Assembly (NCBI RefSeq): GCF_001696455.1
Contig: NZ_MAUJ01000006.1
Coordinates: forward strand, 1-64,000
Reading direction: 5' to 3'
Length of the DNA stretch: 64,000 nucleotides
DNA from: Pseudoalteromonas luteoviolacea
GTDB lineage: Bacteria > Pseudomonadota > Gammaproteobacteria > Enterobacterales > Alteromonadaceae
Positions 25,057 through 34,567 of this stretch are shown here, one piece after another. Positions within the stretch are counted from its first letter, which is position 1, and the number at the start of each line of letters is the position of its first letter. The notes under the pieces were generated by a model that saw only the letters and a program-made list of their open reading frames with translations, did no database searches and had not been told where the DNA came from. A program made the position numbers and the translations under genes.

Positions 25057-25847
25057 TTAATAGAAAGGGTTATTTAGTGGCAACATATGGCTACTCGTGA
25101 GCATGTCGATATCAAAATAGCGGACCAGTAAAGTGTGATAAGCGCCACTATCCTTCATTTTTTTGAGGCCGTGTGCGAGTTTATTCGCAAGCTCTGGGTT
25201 GTCACGGTTAACAAAGAAATAGAAGCGCGCTGGATATGACAAATAATAGTCAGGTACAATCATCAAATTGGGGTTATTTTGACTACTTAATTCAGATTGC
25301 GCTTCTACGATAGAGCGGGGAAAGTAATCCGCTTTTTTGGCGAGTATCATATCAAACATGGCTTGATAGTTAGCAATGGGTTTCACATCAAGCCCATTAC
25401 TCGCAAGGATTTTAGTATCTGGCCAATCGTGACCCTGAACAGCAGTAAAACGACGAAGTTGCTCAAGCTCAGTCACCGATTTAAACCGCTCGTAATGCGC
25501 CTTGTGTACAATCAATACGCGCTTGCCAATCAAGCCATCAAAGAGTGGAAACTTAACTGCAATTGCGAGCTTTTCACGTGCCGGACTCGTCATACTCCAA
25601 TGCAAGTCCACTCGCCCTTTGCTAAGCGCATCAACGTTCGTTGCTGGTGGGGATGCACTTTAACATGTTCTATATTTACGTCGTAGTCAGCGGCCAGCAA
25701 AGCTTGCTGAAGCAACTCGTATAAAAATAAGTCACGATCGTAAAGTGGTCGCTGCTCTTTGGCCACATAAATTGTAGGTTTGCTATCGTCTGCAAACCCC
25801 AAGGAAGTGAAGACAATCAAACAAACATACATAAATATCTTCATCAT
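25057..25847 (-). pseudogene. Periplasmic substrate-binding protein (ABC type 3-like), broken by a -1 frameshift
   Basis: Two overlapping minus-strand frames form one protein. The first (25590-25847, 85 codons) has a signal peptide (MMKIFMYVCLIVFTSLGFA) and the start of a periplasmic binding-protein fold. The second (25057-25611) carries the rest, from VDLHWSMTSPAREK to the C-terminus. Around 25611-25614 the sequence reads GGC GAG TGG where GGC GAR GTG GAC would keep the frame. One base therefore seems missing. Combined length of about 263 residues fits small bacterial SBP_bac_3 proteins. The start has an AGGGAG box. This could be a real pseudogene or a sequencing error. Confidence 0.8.
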
Positions 25848-26053
25848 GATAGCGACTCCCTAAAGCCCTGTGGACATGCTGGTTGCGGTGTATCAATCAA
25901 TATATACAAACTATAGGAGAATTTCTCTTCGCCTTAAGTATATATATTTCCCAATTTATATTCATAAAGCAATAAGATTTCGTTGAGTTGCACGAGCAGC
26001 CATTCAAACGGGAAATTTATCTTTAAATGGCGGCTACTCTACTTGATACATAT

Positions 26054-27880
26054 TTAAGGAAGGTTTGCAGCAGCCTCAAGCCTAACCATAGGCGCACTTG
26101 GCTTACGGCGATTACAGACAAATAAATAACTGTTTCTATAACGCTTAGCTTCTTTTTTAGCATCGGTTGCCAATGCGGCCACTTGATGACTATTGTGGCA
26201 AGAATGCACATCAGGGCTCACCAAACCGATAGACAAAGTCAACAAGGGGACAAACTGCTTTTGCCCTTCACGATTGGTCGCCCAATAGCCGCCAGCTGCA
26301 ACATGCTCAGGCGTAAACAATGACTTTGAACGCGCTTCAAACAATTCGATAATCTGATGACACAGAAACTCAGCATCGGCACCATCAAACACCACCATAA
26401 AATCATCGCCACCAATATGACCAACAAAACATTGGCTTTGCTTGCAAACTTCCAAGGTGACATCAGCAAGCAATTTGATCACACTGTCGCCACTGGCATA
26501 GCCATATAAATCATTAAACTGTTTAAAATGGTTCAAATCTATGTAGCCAAGAGAAAATTCATGTTTCGCTTTCAAGCGTTGCTCTATCGCTTCATTGATT
26601 GCGACATTACCGGGCAACATTGTAAGTGGATTAGCATGTTGTGCATGTCGAATTTTCTCTTCAGTAATATGCTTTAAAATGTCTCTAAGCGGTGCCAGGC
26701 CAAGGTATTCTCCTTCTTTAGTAATGACAATATGACGCCTGATATCAAATTCATTCTCAGTGATCATTTGACTCACGTAATCAAGCTTTTGTTGCTCGTC
26801 AACGATGAGTGGCTGCTTATCCATCAACTTAATGACAGACTTCTTATCAAATAACGCGTGACCATAAGGAGAGGCAAATACTTCGGTAAGTTGATCTCGA
26901 TGTAGCAACCCCACTGGTTGTCTGTTGTCATTGAGCACAGCGATACTCGTTAACTGTTTGTTTTGCTCAAAACGTCGATGCGCATCCAGACATTGCGTAT
27001 TGGTATGTATTGCCGTTACATCCTTTGATAACCAGCCTATTGCCATAGACTGCTCAAACTGGCTAGCAGGTGAGGTCGCTTGATTAAGCTGAGCTGGTTT
27101 ATCATGAAAGTTGTTGATCATATCACTGGGCTCGCAGCTGGGTTTTGCTAACAAAAAGCCCTGCGCATTGATAATGCCTAACTTTTTGAGCAAACGCAGC
27201 TCTTCTTCCCGCTCAATACCTTCTGCAATAACGGCGGTATTCGTCGCTTTAGCAAGATCGATGATGGATTTTAGGAACTCTCGTTTCACAATACTTTGAT
27301 CGCAATAATCTATAAAGTAGCGATCCACTTTGACAAAGTCAGGACACAGCTCAGACCATTGCTTTAGCCCCGAGTACCCTGCTCCCAGATCATCTATCGC
27401 AATCTTAAAGCCAAGTTGACGATAGTGGGATATGGTTTTCAAAAGCAAAAAGCCGTCATCCACTTTGTCTTGCTCTGTGACTTCAATGACAACGCGATTA
27501 CAATTGAGGCCCGCTTCTTCAATTAAGTGCAGCGTTTCGCCTTTTGGGTGATGAGGGTCAAGCAAAGCCTTAGGGCTCACATTGAGAAATAATTTACCGG
27601 GTAATTTAAGCTGTGCAAATTGCTCTATGGCCTTTTTACGGCATAACAACTCAAGCTCAGATAATCGGTCATACTTGCTGGCTGCTGCAAACATTTTATC
27701 AGGCAGCATAAGATCGTTATCTAAACTGCCTCGGCTTAAAGCCTCAAAACCAAGGATCTTTTCTTTCGCAAGATCAAAAATAGGTTGAAACATTGGATAC
27801 ACAGCATCATTGCTGAGAATGTCATCCAACATGGATTTTATCGGATCCACAGGTACAGCCAATCTAATTAAAGTGTTCAA
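26054..27880 (-). CDS. EAL-CBS-GGDEF signalling protein with a GGDDF motif
   Basis: This 608-residue cytosolic protein has an N-terminal EAL domain (FEALSR near 44, NVSP, EVTEQ, AIDDLGAGYS, KVD, AEGIE, QGFLL), so phosphodiesterase residues are intact. CBS domains follow (about 290-410), then a C-terminal GGDEF-like domain opening NPLTMLPGNVAINEAIE, with the signature HIGGDDF near 493. The Glu of GGDEF is Asp, so cyclase activity is doubtful. It belongs to a widespread EAL-CBS-GGDEF type. The longest frame starts with TTG at 27880; an ATG at 27832 (MLDDILS) is an equally possible start, as neither has a strong ribosome-binding site. Confidence 0.88.
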   Translation of the reverse strand: MNTLIRLAVPVDPIKSMLDDILSNDAVYPMFQPIFDLAKEKILGFEALSRGSLDNDLMLPDKMFAAASKYDRLSELELLCRKKAIEQFAQLKLPGKLFLNVSPKALLDPHHPKGETLHLIEEAGLNCNRVVIEVTEQDKVDDGFLLLKTISHYRQLGFKIAIDDLGAGYSGLKQWSELCPDFVKVDRYFIDYCDQSIVKREFLKSIIDLAKATNTAVIAEGIEREEELRLLKKLGIINAQGFLLAKPSCEPSDMINNFHDKPAQLNQATSPASQFEQSMAIGWLSKDVTAIHTNTQCLDAHRRFEQNKQLTSIAVLNDNRQPVGLLHRDQLTEVFASPYGHALFDKKSVIKLMDKQPLIVDEQQKLDYVSQMITENEFDIRRHIVITKEGEYLGLAPLRDILKHITEEKIRHAQHANPLTMLPGNVAINEAIEQRLKAKHEFSLGYIDLNHFKQFNDLYGYASGDSVIKLLADVTLEVCKQSQCFVGHIGGDDFMVVFDGADAEFLCHQIIELFEARSKSLFTPEHVAAGGYWATNREGQKQFVPLLTLSIGLVSPDVHSCHNSHQVAALATDAKKEAKRYRNSYLFVCNRRKPSAPMVRLEAAANLP

Positions 27881-28029
27881 TAATCAGCCAAATTATCAAT
27901 GTTTTATGACAATTAGATTGCAATCAGATGGAATTTACCAATTATAGGAATGAAAAATATGCATGATTGCACAATAAAATGATGAAAATATGGAGGTTTA
28001 GGTGAGAGAACCTCCCTCACCTCAAGCGT

Positions 28030-28560
28030 TTAGTTTAACGCTCTTTCAACTTGATCAAAGTGCGCAATCACCTCGACGATTTCTAATTCAGCGTCTTGGT
28101 ACTGTGCATTTTCAGTAAACCCTAACTTAGCAATTGCTTGCACGGTCGCCGGATGTACTAACAAGTCTTTCGCGTGGTAACACACCGGATCGCTATATTT
28201 AGGCAGCTTACCATCTTCATGGTAACCACTTTCGATCTCTTCAAGCGGGAGTGATGGGATCAAGTCAGCGGCTTTATCTAGGGCATCTAAATAGTCCTTA
28301 CATTGAGGGTATTTAGTAACAAAATCAGAAAGTACGCTGCGTGAAGTTGCAACCAAGTTCGCAGACTCTTTCTCAAGCTCAGAAGCTGGCTTTTGTTCCC
28401 TGATGTTCGCTAAAAGTGCTTTTGCCTGAGTTTTGTATTGGCTCAATGCATTTTCTGTAACTGGTGCTTTTGCTTGTGGCTGAGTAGTTTGCGCGCTTTC
28501 TTTTTCTGAACATGCAAATAATGCCAAAGCTGCACATGCAATTCCTAGCTGTTTATACAT
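28030..28560 (-). CDS. Uncharacterised lipoprotein
   Basis: This 176-residue protein has a lipoprotein signal peptide (MYKQLGIACAALALFAC, lipobox LFAC, Cys17), then a Gln/Thr/Pro/Ala-rich linker and a helical domain rich in Lys, Glu and Ala. Two further Cys residues (around 87 and 127) might form a disulphide in the periplasm. I do not recognise a family. It is a single gene between the EAL-CBS-GGDEF gene and the secDF terminator. Confidence 0.8.
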   Translation of the reverse strand: MYKQLGIACAALALFACSEKESAQTTQPQAKAPVTENALSQYKTQAKALLANIREQKPASELEKESANLVATSRSVLSDFVTKYPQCKDYLDALDKAADLIPSLPLEEIESGYHEDGKLPKYSDPVCYHAKDLLVHPATVQAIAKLGFTENAQYQDAELEIVEVIAHFDQVERALN

Positions 28561-28627
28561 ACTATCCTCAAATCTTTATTATTGATAACAATTCTCATTA
28601 TACAGTCTTGTCATCATTTTGAAACAA

Positions 28628-28656
28628 CAAAGGCCACATTAACTGTGGCCTTTTTG
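28628..28656 (-). terminator. Intrinsic terminator after secF
   Basis: The perfect stem AGGCCACA / TGTGGCCT (28631-28638 and 28644-28651) has a 5-nt loop. On the minus strand it ends in TTTGTTGTTT, about 70 bp past the secF stop; on the plus strand it ends in a T run as well. Confidence 0.8.
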
Positions 28657-28725
28657 ATTATGATCGATAAGTATGCGTTTATTGCGCTTAAAGCGCATAT
28701 AAATGCCTCTAGACGCGACCCGAAG

Positions 28726-29667
28726 TTAAGGCATTGCGTCTAAGTCCGCACCTTCTTTTTCCACTTCCACCGGAATTAAGTCTTCTTTACTCACGCCCAT
28801 CGCAACAGCAACAGAGCTTGCAACATAAACTGAAGAGTAAGTACCAATGAAAACACCAAACAGTAAAGCTGTCGCAAAACCGTGGATGGTTTGACCACCC
28901 CATACAAATAGTGCGATCAATACCAGAATTGTTGTGATTGACGTCACAAGTGTACGGTTCATTGTCTGTGTCAGCGAGATATTAATTATCTCAAGAGTAT
29001 CGTCGATACGCACCTTACGGAAGTTTTCACGAATACGATCGGATACAACAATGGTATCGTTAAGCGAGTAACCGATTACCGCCAAAACTGCCGCCAAAAT
29101 GGTCAAGTCAAATTCAAGCTCAAGTAGAGAGAATAGACCCATCGTTAAGATCACGTCATGGAATAGCGCGGCAACCGCACCAACGGCAAAACGCCATTCA
29201 AAACGAAATGCTACGTAGACCAAAATACACAGAAGTGCTGTCAACATAGCCAAGCCGCCATCTTCCTTTAGATCTTCACCCACGCTTGGACCTACAAATT
29301 CGATACGACGCATCTCAACGCTGCTGTCGGCCAATTTCAGGGCATCTATAAGTTGATTGCCAATAGTTTCTGCTTTTTCGCCTTCGCGTGGTGCTATACG
29401 TACCAATACCTCTTGGCTTGAACCAAATAACGTCACTGCGGCGTCGGCAAATCCATTCTCAGCAAGTACTTTACGGATCTTTGGTAGATCAGCAGGTTGT
29501 GAGAAACCAACTTCTACCGCTGTACCACCAGTAAAGTCCAACCCAAAGTTCAGGCCTTTGACCATAAACGATGCAACAGAAGCCAAAATCAGTAATGCTG
29601 AGAAAGCCATCGACAACTTACGTGCCGACATAAAGCGGATGGTGCTTGATAACTTTAATAACTGCAT
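28726..29667 (-). CDS. secF: Protein translocase subunit SecF
   Basis: SecF works with SecD and YajC at SecYEG and uses the proton gradient to help protein export. The 313-residue protein has six membrane segments. The first is followed by the conserved GLNFGLDFTGGTAVEV segment, and the RND-type region DAAVTLFGSSQEVLVRI lies in the periplasmic loop. GYSLNDTIVVSDRIRENFR and TRTLVTSITTILVL occur in the membrane half. It lies 8 bp after secD as the last gene of the yajC-secD-secF unit, followed by a terminator. Confidence 0.97.
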   Translation of the reverse strand: MQLLKLSSTIRFMSARKLSMAFSALLILASVASFMVKGLNFGLDFTGGTAVEVGFSQPADLPKIRKVLAENGFADAAVTLFGSSQEVLVRIAPREGEKAETIGNQLIDALKLADSSVEMRRIEFVGPSVGEDLKEDGGLAMLTALLCILVYVAFRFEWRFAVGAVAALFHDVILTMGLFSLLELEFDLTILAAVLAVIGYSLNDTIVVSDRIRENFRKVRIDDTLEIINISLTQTMNRTLVTSITTILVLIALFVWGGQTIHGFATALLFGVFIGTYSSVYVASSVAVAMGVSKEDLIPVEVEKEGADLDAMP

Positions 29668-29675
29668 ATTCGCTC

Positions 29676-31535
29676 CTAGATCGACAACTTGTTGATGCGC
29701 TTACCGCCAATAAAGGCGTTGATCACGGCACGAGTACCGATAATCGCTGTAAACATCGACGTTAAAATACCGATTGCTAATGTCACGGCAAAGCCAGCAA
29801 TTGGACCAGTTCCCACCGAGAACAAAATAACCGCTGCAATCAGCGTCGTGATATTTGCATCGAAGATTGTGCTAAAAGCACTATCATAACCATGATGAAC
29901 CGCTTGCTGTGGGCTTCGGCCATCTGCCAGCTCTTCACGAATTCGCTCGAAAATTAGTACGTTCGCATCAACTGCCATACCCACAGTTAATACAATACCT
30001 GCAATACCAGGCAGCGTCAGTGTTGCACCACTGATCATCGACATCACACCAACGATCATTACAAGGTTTGCAGCAAGCGCCAAATTAGCAACTAAGCCAA
30101 ATCCTTTGTAATACATCAACATAAATGCAAGGACGAATGCAAAACCAAGTACTACTGCTGTCATACCTGCTTCAATGTTTTCTTGACCAAGGCTAGGCCC
30201 TACCGTGCGCTCTTCTACGATCTGGATTGGCGCAACCAATGCACCCGCACGCAGTAGTAAACTCAAGTTATGTGCTTCGGCTGGGTTATCAATACCGGTA
30301 ATACGGAACGAGTTATTCAAACGTGATTGAATTGTCGCGACGTTAATGACTTCTTCCACTTTAATTGGCGGAAGCGCATTTCCTTCAGCATCCACTTTAC
30401 CCGAAGGTTTGTACTCGATAAATACCGTTGCCATGCTCTTACCAACTGCGCGTTTGGTAAATGCACTCATTTTAGCGCCACCTTTACTATCAAGGTTAAT
30501 GCTTACTTGAGGGCGTTGGTATTCATCCATACCTGATTGCGCACCAGTAATATGCGAGCCAGCTAAGATCACGCGTGTTTTTAGTACAACTGGGTAGCCA
30601 TCTTTGTGGTAAAGCACTTCACTGCCAGCTGGTACTCGACCTTGCGCAGCTGTGCGTGTATCGGCACGTTCATCCACTTCACGGAATTCTAAAGTTGCCG
30701 TGGCACCTAAGATTTCTTTAGCGCGTGCAGTATCTTGAACACCCGGTAACTGAACAATGATGCGCTCAGAACCCTGACGTTGAACATTTGGCTCTGCAAC
30801 ACCAAGTTGGTTAATACGATTACGAATGATGGTTTCGTTTTGTTTAATGGCATAATCACGTAGCTCACGTTTTTTCAAATCACTTAAGCTTGAGAAGAAA
30901 GCCAATTCATTGCTACTGTCATTAACAAAATCGTTGCCTGGGTAGCGCTTCTTCAGGAAACGTTCCGCAGCTCTTTTATCTTCAACAGTACGCATTACAA
31001 CTTGAATGCGCTCACTGTTAGCAACTTCGCGAATAGTACGATAACGGAGTTTTTCTTCACGTAAGTCACTCTTGAAATCTTGCTCCATCTGCTCGAGTGC
31101 TTTACCCATAGCCGTCGCCATATCGACTTCCATGGTGAAATGAACACCACCGCTTAAGTCTAAGCCGAGCTTCATTGGGTTAGCGCCAATGTTTTTCAGC
31201 CAATCTGGCTGTGCTGGAGACATATTAATTGCCGAGATGTAATCTTCGCTTAGGGTGTCACGTAGGATATCCTGCGCTTTTAATTGATCTTCAACATTTT
31301 TAAAGCGAATAAGCACTTGCCCTTCTTCAAGAACGGCAGATTTAATTGGTAAGTTGTTTGTTTGAAGTGTTTTATTTGCTTGATCAAGCACGCTTAAATC
31401 AGCGTCAGCCCCTTTCGTACCAGAAATTTGTATGGCCGGATCTCGACCATACATATTCGGGGTAGCATAAAGAATGCCAACGGCCAATACAGCGAGTACA
31501 AGTAAATATTTCCACATTGGATACTTGTTTAGCAC
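29676..31535 (-). CDS. secD: Protein translocase subunit SecD
   Basis: SecD is the larger SecDF subunit with a big periplasmic domain that helps pull substrates out of SecYEG. The 619-residue protein starts at a GTG (MLNKYPMWKYLLVLAVLAVG, aligned to E. coli MLNRYPLWKY). After TM1 comes the P1 domain, and the conserved GLDLSGGVHFTMEVD lies near residue 125. VEERTVGPSLGQENIEAG precedes TM2. VDANVLIFERIREEL is the conserved proton-path segment near residue 520. Six TM segments are evident. Length matches E. coli (615). It is 21 bp from yajC. Confidence 0.97.
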   Translation of the reverse strand: MLNKYPMWKYLLVLAVLAVGILYATPNMYGRDPAIQISGTKGADADLSVLDQANKTLQTNNLPIKSAVLEEGQVLIRFKNVEDQLKAQDILRDTLSEDYISAINMSPAQPDWLKNIGANPMKLGLDLSGGVHFTMEVDMATAMGKALEQMEQDFKSDLREEKLRYRTIREVANSERIQVVMRTVEDKRAAERFLKKRYPGNDFVNDSSNELAFFSSLSDLKKRELRDYAIKQNETIIRNRINQLGVAEPNVQRQGSERIIVQLPGVQDTARAKEILGATATLEFREVDERADTRTAAQGRVPAGSEVLYHKDGYPVVLKTRVILAGSHITGAQSGMDEYQRPQVSINLDSKGGAKMSAFTKRAVGKSMATVFIEYKPSGKVDAEGNALPPIKVEEVINVATIQSRLNNSFRITGIDNPAEAHNLSLLLRAGALVAPIQIVEERTVGPSLGQENIEAGMTAVVLGFAFVLAFMLMYYKGFGLVANLALAANLVMIVGVMSMISGATLTLPGIAGIVLTVGMAVDANVLIFERIREELADGRSPQQAVHHGYDSAFSTIFDANITTLIAAVILFSVGTGPIAGFAVTLAIGILTSMFTAIIGTRAVINAFIGGKRINKLSI

Positions 31536-31556
31536 TGGATTATCCCTTTCTTATTG

Positions 31557-31895
31557 TTATAGCGACTTCATTGTACCCTTAGGTAAAACTGCTGCAACCG
31601 CTGATTTTTGAACTGTTACTTCAACTTGGTCATTCAGGGCAATTACCACGAAATCTTTGTCTTCTGCAACTTTCGAAACTTTACCGACAAGGCCGCCTGA
31701 AGTAAGTACTTCATCACCTTTGCCTAAAGCACCCATCAGGTCTTTATGCTCTTTTACGCGCTTGGCTTGTGGACGGTAAATTAAGAAATAAAATACCAAA
31801 CCAAAAATAGCCAACATAATAAGCATTTCCATACCACCACCGGCAGGGGCCGCAGCCGCCGTACTTGCATGGGCGTTAGAAATAAATAAGCTCAT
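31557..31895 (-). CDS. yajC: Preprotein translocase subunit YajC
   Basis: YajC is a small single-pass inner-membrane protein associated with SecDF. The 112-residue product has one TM segment around residues 24-43 (MEMLIMLAIFGLVFYFLIYR) and the conserved RPQAKRVKEHKDLMGALGKGDEVLTSGGLVGKVSKV segment after it. The Ala/Gly-rich stretch before the TM is typical. Position between tgt and secD is conserved in gammaproteobacteria. Confidence 0.97.
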   Translation of the reverse strand: MSLFISNAHASTAAAAPAGGGMEMLIMLAIFGLVFYFLIYRPQAKRVKEHKDLMGALGKGDEVLTSGGLVGKVSKVAEDKDFVVIALNDQVEVTVQKSAVAAVLPKGTMKSL

Positions 31896-31927
31896 TGCTT
31901 TTCCTCATTTAATTTTGAATAAAACGT

Positions 31928-33058
31928 TTACTCTGCTTCTACATCAGCTAAAGGCGGAACAGGTAGGCCTCTACGCTCGTAAAAGTCAGCGACAAATTCA
32001 TCAAATGTCCCTTCAGTCAGGGCATTTCTCATACCTTCCATCAAACGTTGGTAGTAACGCAAGTTATGGATGGTATTCAATCTTGCGCCCAAAATTTCAT
32101 TACACTTATCTAAGTGATGTAAGTAGGCACGAGAGTAATTTTTACATGTGTGGCAATCACACTCTGCATCCAAAGGACTTGTATCTGTTTTGTGAACTGC
32201 GTTACGGATTTTAATCACACCGTCAGTCACAAACAAGTGTCCATTGCGAGCATTACGTGTTGGCATTACACAGTCGAACATGTCGATACCTCGACGTACC
32301 GCTTCAACTAAATCTTCTGGTTTACCAACACCCATTAAATAACGTGGTTTTTGCTCTGGCATTTTGTATGCACAATGGTCTAGGATCTTCACCATTTCTT
32401 CTTTTGGTTCACCAACTGATAAACCACCCAAGGCATAACCATCAAAGCCAATATCTTCTAGGCCCTTTTGCGATTCAGCACGCAGCTCTGGGTACATACC
32501 ACCTTGAATAATACCAAATAGCGCAGATGGGTTATCACCATGTGCTTCTTTAGAACGTTTAGCCCAGCGCAAAGACAACTCCATTGAGTCTTTTGCTTCT
32601 TTCTCTGTCGCTGGATAAGGCGTACATTCGTCAAATATCATCACGATATCTGAACCTAAATCACGCTGAACTTCCATTGCTTTTTCTGGAGAGAGCATGA
32701 TCTTTTCACCATTTACTGGTGATTTAAATAGGACGCCCTCTTCAGAAATTTTACGCATTGCACCTAGGCTGAATACCTGAAAACCACCTGAATCAGTCAG
32801 AATTGGTTTGTCCCAATTCATAAAGTCATGTAAGTCACCATGCTGTTTAATAATTTCTGTGCCAGGACGTAACATTAGGTGGAACGTGTTGCCAAGACAG
32901 ATGTGAGCACCCGTTTCTTTCAACTCGTCTGGCGTCATGCCTTTTACTGTCCCATAGGTACCTACCGGCATAAACGCAGGCGTTTCGACAACGCCACGAT
33001 CAAAAACCAAACGTCCACGGCGAGCCTTGCCATGCGTACAATCTAATTCAAATTTCAT
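31928..33058 (-). CDS. tgt: tRNA-guanine transglycosylase Tgt
   Basis: Tgt exchanges guanine 34 for preQ1 in queuosine tRNAs. The ATG at 33058 gives MKFELDCTHGKARRGRLVFD, aligned with E. coli Tgt, and has a GAGGTAAAT ribosome-binding site; a longer frame to 33148 is not needed. The 376-residue length fits (E. coli 375). Catalytic Asp residues are in LTDSGGFQVFS and MFDCVMPTRNARNG, and the zinc site is CDCHTCKNYSRAYLHHLDKC. It is downstream of queA, separated by a terminator, and followed by yajC after 32 bp. Confidence 0.97.
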   Translation of the reverse strand: MKFELDCTHGKARRGRLVFDRGVVETPAFMPVGTYGTVKGMTPDELKETGAHICLGNTFHLMLRPGTEIIKQHGDLHDFMNWDKPILTDSGGFQVFSLGAMRKISEEGVLFKSPVNGEKIMLSPEKAMEVQRDLGSDIVMIFDECTPYPATEKEAKDSMELSLRWAKRSKEAHGDNPSALFGIIQGGMYPELRAESQKGLEDIGFDGYALGGLSVGEPKEEMVKILDHCAYKMPEQKPRYLMGVGKPEDLVEAVRRGIDMFDCVMPTRNARNGHLFVTDGVIKIRNAVHKTDTSPLDAECDCHTCKNYSRAYLHHLDKCNEILGARLNTIHNLRYYQRLMEGMRNALTEGTFDEFVADFYERRGLPVPPLADVEAE

Positions 33059-33226
33059 ATTTACCTCGTGTCGGAAAAACAGTCCAACAATTCTTAACCA
33101 ATGACTTTTTCCCATATAGGAGTCATATAAACCGTCAGATTCTACCAATAAAGGCCGAGCAATTCTAATATTGGGGCCAAAAAGCGATAAATAAAGTCAC
33201 AGTTAAAAAAGGGTTAAAACAAAAAC

Positions 33227-33250
33227 AAAAAACCCGGCAATTTGCCGGGC
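33227..33250 (-). terminator. Intrinsic terminator between queA and tgt
   Basis: On the minus strand a GC stem (GCCCGGC / GCCGGGT-type, about 7-8 bp, 33233-33249) is followed by a TTTTTTG run. It starts 8 bp after the queA stop and suggests that tgt-yajC-secDF has its own promoter or relies on readthrough. Confidence 0.9.
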
Positions 33251-33257
33251 TGTCATT

Positions 33258-34298
33258 TTATGCTTTAGTTTGTCTGGTCAAGAACATCGCATCACCATAA
33301 CTGAAGAATCGATAGCGCTCTTCAATTGCCGTTTTATAGGCGCGCATGATGTGCTCTTGGCCAGAAAAGGCGCTGACCAACATGATCAATGTGGATTCAG
33401 GTAAATGGAAGTTAGTGATCATCACATCTACGACGTTGAACTGATAACCTGGGAAGATGAAGATATCTGTATCACCATAAAAAGTTTTCAATTCACCGCC
33501 ATGGACTTTCGCAGCAGACTCTAACGAACGCACCGAAGTGGTACCAACAGCGATGACACGACCGCCCCGCTGTTTACAACGCGTCACCGCATCAACGACG
33601 TCTTCAGGTACTTCAATGTACTCTGAGTGCATGTTGTGATCTTTAACATCATCTACACGCACAGGTTGAAATGTGCCGGCCCCGACATGAAGTGTGACAA
33701 AAGCCATATCCACGCCTTTTTCTTTGAGCTGTGCCATTAAAGTATCATCGAAGTGTAAACCTGCGGTGGGTGCCGCTACTGCACCGGGTTTTTCACTGTA
33801 AACTGTTTGATACCTTTCCTTGTCGCCCTCTTCGTCTGGACGATCTATGTAAGGAGGTAACGGCATATGACCGATTTCATCTAAAATAGTCAGAACGGAA
33901 TGCTCACCCTCAAACGCAAGTTCAAATAGCTCGCCATGACGCGCAACCATTGTGGCCTGTGCTTTGCCTTCAAGGATCAACTCTGCACCTGGTTTTGGGG
34001 ATTTACTTGAGCGAATATGGGCCAACACCCGATGCTCATCTAAAATACGTTCGACTAATACTTCTACTTTGCCGCCAGTCGCTTTTTGGCCAAACATGCG
34101 AGCAGGGATCACTTTAGTATTATTGAATATGATCAGATCTTCTGGCTCAATTAGATCAATAATATCTTTGAATATCTTGTGTTCAAGCTCTCCACTCTCT
34201 CCATTGAGAGTAAGTAAGCGGCTACTCGTACGTTCCGCTTTTGGGTGACGAGCAATTAATTCATCGGGAAGTTCAAAACTAAAGTCAGCTACGCGCAT
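33258..34298 (-). CDS. queA: S-adenosylmethionine:tRNA ribosyltransferase-isomerase QueA
   Basis: QueA adds the epoxycyclopentane ring of queuosine to preQ1-tRNA using the ribosyl part of SAM. The ATG at 34298 (MRVADFSFELPDELIARHP) has a GAGGTCTAC ribosome-binding site and matches the family start; the frame continues upstream without support. The 346-residue protein shows the signature segments EPEDLIIFNNTKVIPAR, APTAGLHF, FVTLHVGAGTFQPVR and NFHLPESTLIMLVSAF. It is the first gene of the queA-tgt-yajC-secD-secF cluster. Confidence 0.97.
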   Translation of the reverse strand: MRVADFSFELPDELIARHPKAERTSSRLLTLNGESGELEHKIFKDIIDLIEPEDLIIFNNTKVIPARMFGQKATGGKVEVLVERILDEHRVLAHIRSSKSPKPGAELILEGKAQATMVARHGELFELAFEGEHSVLTILDEIGHMPLPPYIDRPDEEGDKERYQTVYSEKPGAVAAPTAGLHFDDTLMAQLKEKGVDMAFVTLHVGAGTFQPVRVDDVKDHNMHSEYIEVPEDVVDAVTRCKQRGGRVIAVGTTSVRSLESAAKVHGGELKTFYGDTDIFIFPGYQFNVVDVMITNFHLPESTLIMLVSAFSGQEHIMRAYKTAIEERYRFFSYGDAMFLTRQTKA

Positions 34299-34567
34299 GT
34301 AGACCTCATATTCGTGCAAGTTGGCGGCAAGTCTAGTGCTGCGCGGAAATGAAATCAAGCAACATAGGATATCTATTCATACTTTTTAGCCCCTTGTCAG
34401 TTGTGCCAAATAGCTTTACTCTACTGGCTACTGCGCATACGTGCGCACGAAAGCCAGCCATAACAAGATGAGTGCGATATTGTCAAAAAGGCAATATAAA
34501 ACAATCTAATAAATTGATATGGGCAATAGAATACGAACTAGAAACATGGGTTTGAGGTAGTAACGCC

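Noticed and set aside
33059..33148. Upstream extension of tgt
   Set aside because: The frame is open for 30 more codons, but the ATG at 33058 has the ribosome-binding site and aligns with the E. coli start.
34299..34358. Upstream extension of queA
   Set aside because: The ATG at 34298 has a clear ribosome-binding site and the family's N-terminus; the extension has neither.
34432..34447. TGCGCA-TACG-TGCGCA repeat upstream of the receiver-GGDEF-EAL gene
   Set aside because: TGCGCA is itself palindromic, so the apparent dyad is weak evidence; no known site matches.
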